64,000 nucleotides of DNA. Source: Phycisphaerae bacterium. Its GTDB lineage: Bacteria; Planctomycetota; Phycisphaerae; UBA1845. The notes beneath the pieces were generated by a model, which was given only the letters and a program-made list of their open reading frames with translations, made no database searches and was not told the DNA's origin. Positions 26,713-35,731 of the stretch are shown here, one piece after another. Numbering within the stretch: the stretch's first letter is position 1; each line of letters opens with the position of its first letter. The translations under genes were made by a program, and so were the position numbers. The stretch is from positions 62,001 to 126,000 of the forward strand of contig JAJDDQ010000085.1 in NCBI GenBank assembly GCA_029260215.1. Direction: 5' to 3'.

Positions 26713-27816
26713 ATGAATTCAGGCCGTGATTTTTTTGAATTTTCCGCCGGAAAAACCGAATTTCACAGTGGAGCAAACCTCATTCCCAGCATTGGGGCCG
26801 CTGTTGTGGAATCCCTCGGAGCGCGGCGGGCCTTGGTTGTGACGGACGAAAACGTGGCGGCCCGGTATGCGGAGCCGGTTCGGGCGTCGCTGGAGACGGC
26901 GGGAATGACCACCGGCCTGCTGGCTGTGAAGCCCGGGGAGGCGAGCAAGTCGCTCGACGGGCTGGCGGGTGTCTACGATGCGCTGGCAGACTTGGGCGTC
27001 GGGCGGGATGGTGCGGTTATTGGGGTCGGCGGCGGTGTGGTGACCGATCTGGCAGGATTGGCGGCTGCGACCTGGATGCGGGGCATTCCGTCCGTTCTGA
27101 TCCCCACGACGCTGGAAGCTCAAATCGACGCAGCCATCGGGGGCAAGACCGCCGTCAATCATCCGCGCGGAAAAAACCTGATCGGGGCGTTTCATCATCC
27201 GCGGCTGGTGGTTTGTGACGTGGCTACCCTGGCCACGCTATCCGATCGCGATCTGGCGGCGGGGTTGGCGGAAAGCGTCAAGCACGCAGCCATCCGGGAC
27301 GAGTCGTTTTTGAGCTGGCATGAAGAGCACGCTGCCGACGCGACGATTCGCGAGGAAGGGATTCTGGTGGAGTTGGTGCGACGCAACGTGCGCATCAAAG
27401 CTGACATCGTCTTATGCGACGAACGGGAAACGACGGGCAAGCGGGCGATGCTCAACTACGGACACACGATCGGCCACGCGATCGAAGCCTGCGGGCAGTT
27501 TGATCTGCGTCATGGCGAGTGTGTGGCCATCGGCATGGCAGCCGCAGGTTGGCTCGCGGTGCAGACGGGCATGCTCGACGCGACTTCGGCGGATCGAATT
27601 GAGGCGGTGCTTGCGGGCGTCGCCCTGCCGGTGCGTTTGCCCTCGCCGGTCAGTGCGGAGGTGTTGCAGCCATTCATCGCCCTGGACAAGAAGGCCGTCG
27701 CGGGCGTCGCGCGATTCGTACTGTTGGAGCGCATCGGTCATCCCGTCCTGTGCGATAGCGTGCCGGATGGCCTTGTGCGTAAGGCGGTCGGGTACATTCA
27801 GCCGGCGTCGTGTTGA
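26713..27816 (+). CDS. aroB: 3-Dehydroquinate synthase
   Basis: This is the second step of the shikimate pathway: an NAD-dependent, metal-dependent conversion of DAHP to 3-dehydroquinate. The NAD-binding region shows VGRDGAVIGVGGGVVTDLAGLAAATWMRG, followed by VLIPTTLEAQIDAAIGGKTAVNH and KNLIGAFHHPRLVVCD. The metal-ligand region has LAESVKHAAI, then the motif ERETTGKRAMLNYGHTIGHAIE. All are characteristic, and the 367-residue length is normal. It is transcribed away from folC, alone. The weak ribosome site (AGGG about 12 bases upstream) leaves the exact start slightly open. Confidence 0.96.
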   Translation: MNSGRDFFEFSAGKTEFHSGANLIPSIGAAVVESLGARRALVVTDENVAARYAEPVRASLETAGMTTGLLAVKPGEASKSLDGLAGVYDALADLGVGRDGAVIGVGGGVVTDLAGLAAATWMRGIPSVLIPTTLEAQIDAAIGGKTAVNHPRGKNLIGAFHHPRLVVCDVATLATLSDRDLAAGLAESVKHAAIRDESFLSWHEEHAADATIREEGILVELVRRNVRIKADIVLCDERETTGKRAMLNYGHTIGHAIEACGQFDLRHGECVAIGMAAAGWLAVQTGMLDATSADRIEAVLAGVALPVRLPSPVSAEVLQPFIALDKKAVAGVARFVLLERIGHPVLCDSVPDGLVRKAVGYIQPASC

Positions 27817-28165
27817 TCCGATGTGCTCGACAAAAAGTGTTCTCGGTGTTTTGAATCAATCCCGCGCGTTCATCAGAGACAGGTGTTGGGGCATCCGTTT
27901 TGAGGGCTTTGCGCATACGCCCTGGCGTGCGGGGCCAAGGCGCAGTGCTCGCAACGGGTCGTGCGACAAGCGGAATTCACGGTTCACCCCCTGGCGGGGT
28001 CTGCGCACCGCCATCTCCACGTTTTTCAACCGACCACCGGTACGGCTACAACGCCGCGTTCTTCATCCGCCGTTCACACGCGCATGGCAGGCGTAGTCGG
28101 CGCGACTCGCTCCAAAACGCGGGGTTTTCAGATAACCTTGCAGGCGCGTCAGGGTTACGCAGCCA
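27817..28165. other. Intergenic between convergent genes, nothing identified
   Basis: These 349 bases separate the aroB stop codon from the stop codon of the heptaheme cytochrome gene. I see no convincing gene, repeat or terminator hairpin with a T-run. Confidence 0.5.
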
Positions 28166-29014
28166 TCAACGCGATGGAATGTGGCTCATCGTTTTCTTGT
28201 GCCACGGAGCGCCTTTCATGTTGTTCCACGCCGAGATTTCGTGGCACACGTAGCATTGCTTGATGCTGTCCGGCTTCTTTCCGAGCATCTTCGCACACAT
28301 CGAATTGAACATCGGCATAAAATGGCTGGGAGGCGCCTTGTGACATTGCTTGCAGTCTGTCGAGTTGGATGATGGGTGTATGTATTCCGGTATGTTCCAG
28401 GCGGTGGTGGCGTGACAGTTGGCGCACCCGTCGCCGAAGTAGGCGACGTGAGGATCCTCGTTGCCGTGGCAGGTGACGCAGTTGAGGATCAACTCGTCGC
28501 GCGTGATGCGCTGGTGGGGCAGCGACTCCTCTCCGGTGTGTGCCATCCAGACTTGCAACTGCCGCCGAACCTGTTCGCGTTCACCGGACCGATCGCCGTC
28601 GTTCAGTTGCCGCAGGCCCAGGCGAGACAATGTCGTGTGGTCCATTTCCGTGGGCCGATGTCCGCGCCCCTGATGTTCGAGATGGCACTCGGTACACGTG
28701 TCGACGTTGGCGTGAAATGCCGTCGGTTGGCTCTTGAGTAGCGCGGTGTTGTTCGCGTGACAACTGATGCAATTCTCGGCTTCGACACCGCTGACCGGCG
28801 TGTGGCATGCGGCGCAATTGTCTTCGAGCGAGGCATGCGCGGCGGAAAGCTGCCCGGGGTTCGTCATGCGCTGCCATGTGGCTGGCTGCTTGAAGGCGGA
28901 GTCGGCGGGCGTCAACATCCAGACAACAGCAAAACCGATCAGCCCTGCAATCAGAAGAATGCGGTTCGTTGACCCATTCTTCCTGGTACCGACTTTCTCC
29001 CGGGTATGCCCCAT
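28166..29014 (-). CDS. Membrane-anchored heptaheme cytochrome c
   Basis: The 282-residue protein has a single N-terminal membrane segment (about residues 19-36, ILLIAGLIGFAVVWML) and seven CxxCH heme sites at about 67, 82, 107, 179, 197, 221 and 254, in a periplasmic domain. Extra His residues spaced between the sites (for example HLEHQGRGH and HPSS) suggest bis-His hemes. The two groups of three and four sites resemble tandem cytochrome c3/c7-type modules. Its ATG overlaps the stop codon of the upstream cytochrome b/DUF547 gene by one base (TAATG), so translation is probably coupled. It is the last gene of the four-gene redox operon and the likely periplasmic electron carrier. The partner acceptor is unknown. 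Confidence 0.9.
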   Translation of the reverse strand: MGHTREKVGTRKNGSTNRILLIAGLIGFAVVWMLTPADSAFKQPATWQRMTNPGQLSAAHASLEDNCAACHTPVSGVEAENCISCHANNTALLKSQPTAFHANVDTCTECHLEHQGRGHRPTEMDHTTLSRLGLRQLNDGDRSGEREQVRRQLQVWMAHTGEESLPHQRITRDELILNCVTCHGNEDPHVAYFGDGCANCHATTAWNIPEYIHPSSNSTDCKQCHKAPPSHFMPMFNSMCAKMLGKKPDSIKQCYVCHEISAWNNMKGAPWHKKTMSHIPSR

Positions 29015-30651
29015 TAGTTACCACCATCCGCCAAGGCGATATCGTTCAAACCCCAATCGTGTTCAAAGTATTCAATCTTGATTCTGGTGCGGGCTGCATC
29101 AATCCAGTCTTGAGTATCAGAAGCCACATAACGTTGCAGGAACGTCAACAAAGCGTCATCACTGCCGTCGCCGAACAGTTTTCGATCGGCCTTCCATATC
29201 CACGATATCGTGACGACCTCACGCTGTCGGTCGATGGCCAATCCTTTCTTTGGATTGGTAAGAAGCTTCCGAATCATTTCGTCAAGTTGTTCGTCGATTC
29301 GTGTACCGGAGAAAATGTCGCCGGTGCGGTCGGGGCAACTGACGGCTGCACAACTGACGGCGAACACAATGCGCGGGTCGCCAAACTTCCCGAGCAGAAT
29401 TTCCGTTTCGATTTGGCGCAAGGCGTATCGCGAATCTCCGACCTGAATACCCGGGATGCCCCAGGGGTTGCCGGAACTGATCTTGGAATCGGTGATCGAG
29501 GTGACCGGGTAATTCTCCGCCACGAGTTTCATGGCACCGAGGTTGTAGACGTTGATCCAGAAGGCCTTTTCCCGATCGTCGCCCTCAAGGCGATCCGGTG
29601 TCACCCGCTTCAGTGCCGCCAAAGACCGCTCGAAGTCCGATTCCGGCTGGCCCGCCTCTCGCGCGATTCCAGCATAGTCGAACACTGTGGTCGGTATACC
29701 GTGAATGGCGACCGGTGACCGCCAGTAACGCCGGAACATCCGTCCGAAATAGAGCGAAAAATCATCAACCGCAGCCGCAGACTCAAGCACCTCGGCCTGG
29801 TCATTAGGTGGAAGAAGACGCGACGTGGATGTGTTTTCGTACATTGCGGAGCGATCGTAATAGGATTGGCCGGTTGACGGAAACCATCTCAACCCGAAGT
29901 GGATAGCCGCCCAGACGTGCAGGACCATGAGAACATAGAGGATGCAGGAAATGATGATGTGGAACTTCAGCCATTTGCCGAACCACTTCTTGAACGTCTC
30001 GTGCATCTTGATCGCGTATTCCAGGTCGGCGATCGATTCCGACAGGCGAAGAACACCCGCCGCACCGGCCACCGTGGTGGGCGATGTGCCAGCCGGTTCC
30101 GAGGCGAAGTCAGGAACGAAAAAGCTCGCCGCAATGCGCCCGGCCCACCCTGTGAACGGTTGCAACTGTTGGGCTTGCCGGGGATCATTCGCCATTTCAG
30201 TGGCGGCCTGCTCATAGGACTTTTGAAGTCCGGCCAACATCGCCTTCTTTTCGCGAATTTCCGTGGAAAACTGCTTCATCACATAGAGGCCGACAAAACC
30301 GCTGATTACGACGACGAGGGTCATCGCGGTCAGGGCGATGCCTACCGGGCTTTCAAACTTATGCCCGGTGTGCAGCATTACCAGAATCGGGCCGATGATG
30401 CCGGCGTAGACGTGCCACGCAAGTAACGTCCGCATCGAGACGTACTTGTTCAGCCATTTTTTGAGCCTTTTGATGCGTTTCACGATCAGGTAGGCCAGCG
30501 GCACGAGCATGAGCAGCCCACCGCTTACGCCCAGCACGCCGCCCCACAAGCTGCCGGCGAAACGTGGTGCATGGTGAACGAGAAACCCAAGCCACACAAT
30601 CAGCATCAAGATCGTCAGACCGGTGGCCAGGACGCGCTCCCGCTCTTTCAT
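29014..30651 (-). CDS. Cytochrome b-like membrane domain fused to DUF547
   Basis: This 545-residue fusion has about five membrane helices in residues 8-260. Several His lie in or near them (FLVHHAP, LLAWHVYAG, VMLHTGH, KFHIII, VLHVWAAIHFG), enough for two b hemes, as in ferric reductase or PepSY/cytochrome b561-like proteins. From about residue 330 to the end is a DUF547 domain: FWINVYNLGAMKLVAENYPV, then GIQVGDSRYALRQIE, FAVSCAAVSCP, and near the end KIEYFEHDWGLND. The domain has no settled function as far as I know. Between the two is a soluble helical stretch (about 135-205). GGAGG lies about 9 bases before the ATG; the gene is 4 bases after the reductase stop codon. It likely passes electrons between the reductase and the heptaheme cytochrome (inference). 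Confidence 0.85.
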   Translation of the reverse strand: MKERERVLATGLTILMLIVWLGFLVHHAPRFAGSLWGGVLGVSGGLLMLVPLAYLIVKRIKRLKKWLNKYVSMRTLLAWHVYAGIIGPILVMLHTGHKFESPVGIALTAMTLVVVISGFVGLYVMKQFSTEIREKKAMLAGLQKSYEQAATEMANDPRQAQQLQPFTGWAGRIAASFFVPDFASEPAGTSPTTVAGAAGVLRLSESIADLEYAIKMHETFKKWFGKWLKFHIIISCILYVLMVLHVWAAIHFGLRWFPSTGQSYYDRSAMYENTSTSRLLPPNDQAEVLESAAAVDDFSLYFGRMFRRYWRSPVAIHGIPTTVFDYAGIAREAGQPESDFERSLAALKRVTPDRLEGDDREKAFWINVYNLGAMKLVAENYPVTSITDSKISSGNPWGIPGIQVGDSRYALRQIETEILLGKFGDPRIVFAVSCAAVSCPDRTGDIFSGTRIDEQLDEMIRKLLTNPKKGLAIDRQREVVTISWIWKADRKLFGDGSDDALLTFLQRYVASDTQDWIDAARTRIKIEYFEHDWGLNDIALADGGN

Positions 30652-30655
30652 TGAA

Positions 30656-32746
30656 TCACGCCTCCACCGTCACGTCGCCCGTCGGCTTGGCTTGGCAGGC
30701 CAGTATAATGCCAGCCTCTTTGGCTTCAGGCTCCAAGCCGTCTTCGACTTCCATCGTCACGTTTCCGGAAAGAAGCTTGACCGTGCAGACACCGCACATC
30801 CCGACCCTGCATGAGTTTTCGATATCGACGTCGACCCTTTCGGCTGCTTCGAGAATCGTCTCGTCGGGCAGGAATGGTATCGATTTCCCGGATGTTTGAA
30901 ATGTAGCGGTCGCAGCCGGTGTTTCCGTCGCAGCCGTCTTTTCCGTTGCGGCGGCGCTGACCTTTTCACGCTGTGCGGCCCTCGCCTTGGGCTTCTGTTG
31001 TGAGCCGAAATTCTCGGTGTGGATTTTTTCCGAAGGCACGCCCATCTCGGAGAGCATCTGCTTCGTGCCGTCCATCATGGGCGGTGCCCCGCAAAGGTGT
31101 ATCCACTTCGAAGCGATGTCCGGCACGGCTTTGGCAAGCAGTTCTTTGGTCAGCCGTCCGCGATGGTAGCCGTCGATATCCGCGTCGATCCGGCTCATGG
31201 CGATCACGAGGTGCAGGTTTGGGTGCCGCTCCGCCATGCGATTCAATTCGGACTTGAAAATAAGGTGTTCGGGGTCTCGGCAAGCTACGACGAAGTAGAT
31301 ATCGCCAGGCCAACCCATATCGGTCAGGGCGCGGGTGATGCTCATCATGGGCGTGATGCCGACGCCGCCAGAAATAAGCACAACACCGTCCGCCTCTTTT
31401 CCGGTGAAGATGAATTTCCCGTTGGGGGCTTGAATCTCAAGCATGTCACCTTCCTTGACCGTGTCGTGCAGATAACGCGATCCGGCCCCATGCTCTTCAC
31501 GCTTGACGGTCATCTCGCAATAGTAACCCTGCGTCGGAGAGGATGAGATTGTATAGCTTCGCCGGATCGGTTTTTCACCGGTCGGCATGGTGACAGTGAG
31601 AAACTGCCCGGGGAAATAGCTGAACGGAATGCCGCCACCGTGGCACGCGACGAGCCGGAATGTCTTTACGTCTGCGGTTTCTTTGTAGATTCGGGCGACC
31701 CGCAGCTTGCACAGTTTTTTCTTGACGACACGCAGCAATCCCTGCGAGATGTCGGGGCGGTCCGACGCTCCATCCTCGGTTGCACAATCTACGGCTGATT
31801 CATCGCAACAATCGCCGGCCGCAGCCGCCGGATTCTTTTTGGCTGGTGACGCGGCGGGACCAGAGGATGCGGCCTTTGGCGCGGGTCTTGATGGGGCGGC
31901 AGCGGGCGGTGGCTGCGCCGGTGCGTCCACCGCGGTAAGTCTTTCCAGCAGAGCGGCTGCACGACGCATCCTGGAGTGGTACATCCAAAACGCGGCGGCT
32001 ACGAAAACCGCAAGCAGCGTCATGATGCTGGTGTGGAATGCTGTCATGCCGAAGAGTCGGAATTTCGGCTCGTCATTGGCCAGCGGCAGTAGATTCAGAT
32101 CACGTTGAAACCACTCGAGCGCGGTATTGCGGGGCGCCTTCCCTTCGGCAATGGCCCGGTGCGCTGCAAGGCCCGACTCAAACTGCAACAGGCCTTGCCG
32201 CAGCGTAGCCGTGGCCCGCTCCATCGTGCGAAAATCATCGCTGGGTGCAGCCTCGGCAAGCTCGCCAACGCCTTTCGACAAGAGGGCAGCGCCCTCGATC
32301 ATCCGCTCGTGAGCCTTGCGCTCGAGTTCACCACGTTCTTCCGGCGTCATGTTTGGAAGCGTCATCAGCTCCGGGTAAAGCTCTTCCGGTGCCTGGGATC
32401 GCTTGCCCATGCCACCGCCCATACCCTTTCCCATACCGCCGCCCATGCCTTTGCCCATGCCGCCGCCCTTCCCCTTGCCACCCATACCACCGCCCATCAT
32501 GCCGCCGCCCATGCCTTTGCTTCCACCACTCTCCTGGCTGGATGCGCCGGCCTGGGATGGAGCGTTGCCAGCCGAGGCTTGGCCTGGGTGATGTTTCTTG
32601 TGCTCTTCGGGAGATACCTGTCCGGCGGCAAAATGAGGTAGCCAAGCCAATCCAGCGCATATCGCCAGCAAAACAACCATGCAATCACGGGCGGGCAGGA
32701 AGCGAGACGGCTGAGACGACCCGCATCTGAACAATATCGCTTTCAT
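30656..32746 (-). CDS. Membrane FAD/NAD(P) reductase with 2Fe-2S ferredoxin and Met-rich periplasmic domain
   Basis: The 696-residue chain has, in order: a signal peptide (about 1-42); a His-containing linker (EEHKKHHPG); a Gly/Met/Lys tract (about 77-115, repeats of GMGKGMGG); a helical domain (about 130-215); a membrane helix (about 235-256) followed by MRRAAALLERL, which by the positive-inside rule places the rest in the cytoplasm; an Ala/Pro linker; an FNR-type module with RRSYTISSSP (FAD) and LISGGVGITPMM (NAD(P)); and a plant-type ferredoxin with Cys 646, 651, 654 and 684 (SCRVGMCGVC, ILAC). NqrF of the sodium-pumping NADH reductase also has one membrane helix, but with ferredoxin before FAD; here the order is reversed. 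It is the likely NAD(P)H entry point of the operon. Confidence 0.88.
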   Translation of the reverse strand: MKAILFRCGSSQPSRFLPARDCMVVLLAICAGLAWLPHFAAGQVSPEEHKKHHPGQASAGNAPSQAGASSQESGGSKGMGGGMMGGGMGGKGKGGGMGKGMGGGMGKGMGGGMGKRSQAPEELYPELMTLPNMTPEERGELERKAHERMIEGAALLSKGVGELAEAAPSDDFRTMERATATLRQGLLQFESGLAAHRAIAEGKAPRNTALEWFQRDLNLLPLANDEPKFRLFGMTAFHTSIMTLLAVFVAAAFWMYHSRMRRAAALLERLTAVDAPAQPPPAAAPSRPAPKAASSGPAASPAKKNPAAAAGDCCDESAVDCATEDGASDRPDISQGLLRVVKKKLCKLRVARIYKETADVKTFRLVACHGGGIPFSYFPGQFLTVTMPTGEKPIRRSYTISSSPTQGYYCEMTVKREEHGAGSRYLHDTVKEGDMLEIQAPNGKFIFTGKEADGVVLISGGVGITPMMSITRALTDMGWPGDIYFVVACRDPEHLIFKSELNRMAERHPNLHLVIAMSRIDADIDGYHRGRLTKELLAKAVPDIASKWIHLCGAPPMMDGTKQMLSEMGVPSEKIHTENFGSQQKPKARAAQREKVSAAATEKTAATETPAATATFQTSGKSIPFLPDETILEAAERVDVDIENSCRVGMCGVCTVKLLSGNVTMEVEDGLEPEAKEAGIILACQAKPTGDVTVEA

Positions 32747-32804
32747 GGATCTTGTCTCGTGTTCGTGACCTATTCGGACTCGTCGTTGTCGATTCGATGC
32801 TGCT

Positions 32805-33725
32805 TTATCCGTTTCCGTTCAGTTCCCCTCCGTGTTGGCCAACGAGCTTCTTGCGCTGTTCGTCCGTCAACACCTTGGCTGCTTCGCCAACCGCGCGAAT
32901 GAAAGCGATCCGTTGATCCCCCTGCAACTTAGCGATCTTCCGAACCTGAGCATCGATCTTGGCTATGTCGGGCGTGTCGGAGCTGGTGAGTACCCATAGA
33001 TTCTGCTCGGCCTCTTCGATCTGCCGCGTAAACGTAGCCTGCTTGAGGAGCGATTTCTCCTTGAACTGATTAAGCTTCGTCTCTTGCTCCCTGGGGAGGG
33101 TGATGTGTTCGCCGTGGTCGAGAAAGAAACCCGTCGAACCAATGTGATAGATGTGCGATGCACCGGGAAAGCCGGGCAGCGCGGACGGCATCGCCATGCC
33201 CCCCATCTTGGGCATGCGGCCCATCATCCCCATGCCTTTGCCTCCCATCATGCCCATGCCCATTTTCTTGCCGGACACCATCCCCATCTTCTTGCCCTTA
33301 GCGGACATCATCCCCATGCCCATCTTCTTGCCGGATTTCATCCCCTTCATGCCACCGCTCATACTGTCATTGGCCTTCATCTCTTTCTTCGGGGGCGTTG
33401 TCTGGACGGCAACGGATTGTCGTGCCACGCCCTCCTGTGGTGTTCCGAACATATTATCGCCCCGGACAGCCTGATTCGCTTTGCCCTTACTCATTGAAGA
33501 TTGCGTTTGGCCTTGATGTTTCTCTTTTAGCGCGGCTTCCAGCTTCGTAACCTTGGCCCGCATCGCCGCCAACTCCTCGATCAACGACTTGGGAGCAGCC
33601 GACGATCTACGAGCCTGACTGTTGTTCTGCATCCCATTGTCCCCCGACCATGCCGTCGGCGACTGAACAAGAACGGCAAGACTCACAAGAAAAAATGTAC
33701 CTGTGACGCTTGAAACGTGTTTCAT
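32805..33725 (-). CDS. Met-rich exported protein of the CpxP/Spy (LTxxQ) type
   Basis: The start at 33725 is decided by the ribosome site: GGGAG lies 7 bases before this ATG, but directly against the alternative ATG at 33731. The 306-residue product has a signal peptide (MKHVSSVTGTFFLVSLAVL, cleavage near AWSG), a short coiled coil (about 46-70), and a long Met/Gly/Lys tract (about 122-179, repeats such as KKMGMGMMSAKG). A helical C-terminal domain contains LPREQETKL and LTDEQRKKLV, the motif style of periplasmic metal/stress sensors (CpxP, Spy, CnrX). Met-rich periplasmic tracts elsewhere bind copper(I), so metal sensing or sequestration is a reasonable inference. It is the first gene of the redox operon, and the next gene carries a similar tract. 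Confidence 0.8.
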   Translation of the reverse strand: MKHVSSVTGTFFLVSLAVLVQSPTAWSGDNGMQNNSQARRSSAAPKSLIEELAAMRAKVTKLEAALKEKHQGQTQSSMSKGKANQAVRGDNMFGTPQEGVARQSVAVQTTPPKKEMKANDSMSGGMKGMKSGKKMGMGMMSAKGKKMGMVSGKKMGMGMMGGKGMGMMGRMPKMGGMAMPSALPGFPGASHIYHIGSTGFFLDHGEHITLPREQETKLNQFKEKSLLKQATFTRQIEEAEQNLWVLTSSDTPDIAKIDAQVRKIAKLQGDQRIAFIRAVGEAAKVLTDEQRKKLVGQHGGELNGNG

Positions 33726-34105
33726 GATCATTCTCCCGTACTTTTATTGCTGGGCTTCGCCCTTGCCCACGAGGTGGTCATTGTTCGATCAAGTCATCCA
33801 ATTGGATGCACGCCGCCCCGGATTCCTTCCGAGGGCAATCGTCTGTTTTCGTAAGCCGTTCGATCGTGTTGACGCGGAATGTACGGCCGATCGACGGAGT
33901 GCGTCAGCGCGCTTTTGGCCACGAGCTTCGTCAAACCGGCTTTTCACCGGAATAAGTCATCCATCGTCAAGCAGGGTAGCGGTACACTGGTTGCACGCAA
34001 GCTGACCACGCAGAGGCCTCACGAGCACGCGGTCGGCGACCGCCTCTCCCCGGTCGAGCGCAAAATCGCTTTGTTCCGCTCTCGTTTCCGTGGGCGATGC
34101 GATGT
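33726..34105. other. Promoter region of the redox operon, with a perfect palindrome
   Basis: These 380 bases lie between the malic enzyme stop codon and the Met-rich protein start. The palindrome at 33795-33808 is the one clear element. No gene is seen. Confidence 0.5.
33795..33808. promoter_or_regulatory. Perfect 14-base palindrome, possible operator
   Basis: CATCCAATTGGATG is its own reverse complement and lies about 70 bases upstream of the first gene of the redox operon. A regulator dimer could bind here. Nothing else supports this. Confidence 0.35.
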
Positions 34106-35731
34106 CTAGTTGGAACGGGAATAGTCGGGGACGTACATGAGTGCGCGCATTTGCTCAGGCGTGGTGGGGGCTTGTGCGCTTTGCTGTCTGGCGACATTCA
34201 CGACACCGGCAGCGACGGCGGCGGAAACATCACGGATTTCTTCGAGTGGTGGGAATATTCTGCCGGTGGCGAGGTGCGACTCGGAGACGTGGTCGGCGAG
34301 CGCGCGGGCGGCGGCGAGGAACATGTCGTCGGTGATTCTGTCGGCGCCGGTGGCGAGAACGCCGAGTCCGACGCCGGGGAAAATGTACGTGTTGTTGCCC
34401 TGTCCGGGGATGAAGGTTCGGCCGTCGAACTCGACGGGGGCGAAGGGGCTGCCTCCGGCGAAGACAGCGGTCCCGTTGGTGCGGCGATAAGCTTGTTCGG
34501 CGGTGCACTCGGCTTTGGACGTGGGGTTCGAGAGTGCAAAGATGACGGGTCGTTCGTTGATGTTGGCCATGGCTTCGAGGACGGGTTGGGTGAACGCGCC
34601 GGATTGGCCCGAGACGCCGATGAGAATCGTCGGGCGAAGTCCGTTGACGGCGGCGAGCAGGTCGGGAAGGAATTCGTGGTCATGGGCGTAGGGAATCTTG
34701 TGGGATTGCAACCCGTCTCGGGATTTGACGACCAGGCCCTTGGAGTCGACAAGCCAACATCTTCGTCGCGCGTCGTCTGCGGATATGCCCTCCTTCACCA
34801 TGGCGGCGACGAGCAGGTCGGCGATACCGGTGGCGGCTGATCCGGCGCCGAGGAATAGGAGCTTCTGATCGGTGATGGGGACACCCTGGATTCTCGCAGC
34901 CGAATAGACACCGGCGAGCGAAACAGCGGCAGTACCTTGGATATCGTCGTTGAAACAGCGGGCGCGATCGCGGTATTTCTCGAGCAGGCGGATGGCGTTT
35001 CGGTTCGCGAAGTCCTCGAATTGGATGATCGCGTCGGGGTAGAGGTCCTGGATGGAGAGGATGAGCTCCTCGACGAGCGCATCGTAGCCGTCACCTCGAA
35101 CGCGGTGTTGGTTGAGGCCCAGGTAGAGGGGGTCGTTCAGCATGTCGTCGTTTTCAGTTCCAACGTCGAGCATGATCGGGAGGCAGTGCTTGGGATCGAT
35201 CCCGGCGCAGACGGTGTAGAGGGAGAGTTTGCCGATGGGGATGCCCATGCCATTGGCGCCGAGATCGCCGAGTCCGAGGATGCGCTCGCCATCAGTGACG
35301 ACGATGACCTTGACGTCTCGCTCGGGCCAATTCCCGAGGATTTCGGCGACGCGACCTTGGTCGTTGGCCGTAACGTAGAGCCCTCGCGATCGGCGGAAGA
35401 TTCGGTCGAACTGCTTGCATGCTTCCCCGACTGTCGGTGTGTAGATGATCGGGACCATTTCGTCGAGATGATCGAGGATGGTTCGGTAGAAGAGTTTTTC
35501 GTTTCGATCCTGAAGCGAGGTGAGGAAAATGTAGCGTTCGATATCGGACGAGGCGCGGCCATAGTTTTCGAGGATTCGCTGCTGTTGTGCTTCTTGCGTG
35601 AAGACTCGCGGAGGAACCAAGCCTCGGAGCTTGAGCGCGTCGCGCTCCGCTTCGGTGAAGCCGGTTCCCTTGTTGAGGCGCGGATTGTTGAGAATCTCAA
35701 CGCCCGTGACCAGCGTGCGGGATGCGTCCAT
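34106..35731 (-). CDS. maeA: NAD-type malic enzyme
   Basis: This enzyme decarboxylates malate oxidatively to pyruvate with NAD(P). The 541-residue length matches the large malic enzyme class. Signatures in order are RYIFLTSLQDRNEKLFYR, VPIIYTPTVGEAC (with the catalytic Tyr), RSRGLYVTAND, VTDGERILGLGDLGANGMGI, LDVGTEND, IQFEDFANRNA (metal site), RCFNDDIQGTAAV, LFLGAGSAATGIADL (nucleotide site) and FALSNPTSKAECTAE. Coenzyme choice cannot be read with certainty. GGAG lies 7 bases before the ATG. It stands alone, in the same direction as the radical SAM gene upstream and the redox operon downstream but separated from each by more than 300 bases. Confidence 0.95.
   Translation of the reverse strand: MDASRTLVTGVEILNNPRLNKGTGFTEAERDALKLRGLVPPRVFTQEAQQQRILENYGRASSDIERYIFLTSLQDRNEKLFYRTILDHLDEMVPIIYTPTVGEACKQFDRIFRRSRGLYVTANDQGRVAEILGNWPERDVKVIVVTDGERILGLGDLGANGMGIPIGKLSLYTVCAGIDPKHCLPIMLDVGTENDDMLNDPLYLGLNQHRVRGDGYDALVEELILSIQDLYPDAIIQFEDFANRNAIRLLEKYRDRARCFNDDIQGTAAVSLAGVYSAARIQGVPITDQKLLFLGAGSAATGIADLLVAAMVKEGISADDARRRCWLVDSKGLVVKSRDGLQSHKIPYAHDHEFLPDLLAAVNGLRPTILIGVSGQSGAFTQPVLEAMANINERPVIFALSNPTSKAECTAEQAYRRTNGTAVFAGGSPFAPVEFDGRTFIPGQGNNTYIFPGVGLGVLATGADRITDDMFLAAARALADHVSESHLATGRIFPPLEEIRDVSAAVAAGVVNVARQQSAQAPTTPEQMRALMYVPDYSRSN

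Noticed and set aside
27320-28096. Plus-strand frame of 258 codons overlapping aroB and the following gap
   Set aside because: Its first half is a shifted frame of aroB and its translation is Arg/Ser/Cys-rich with no motif.
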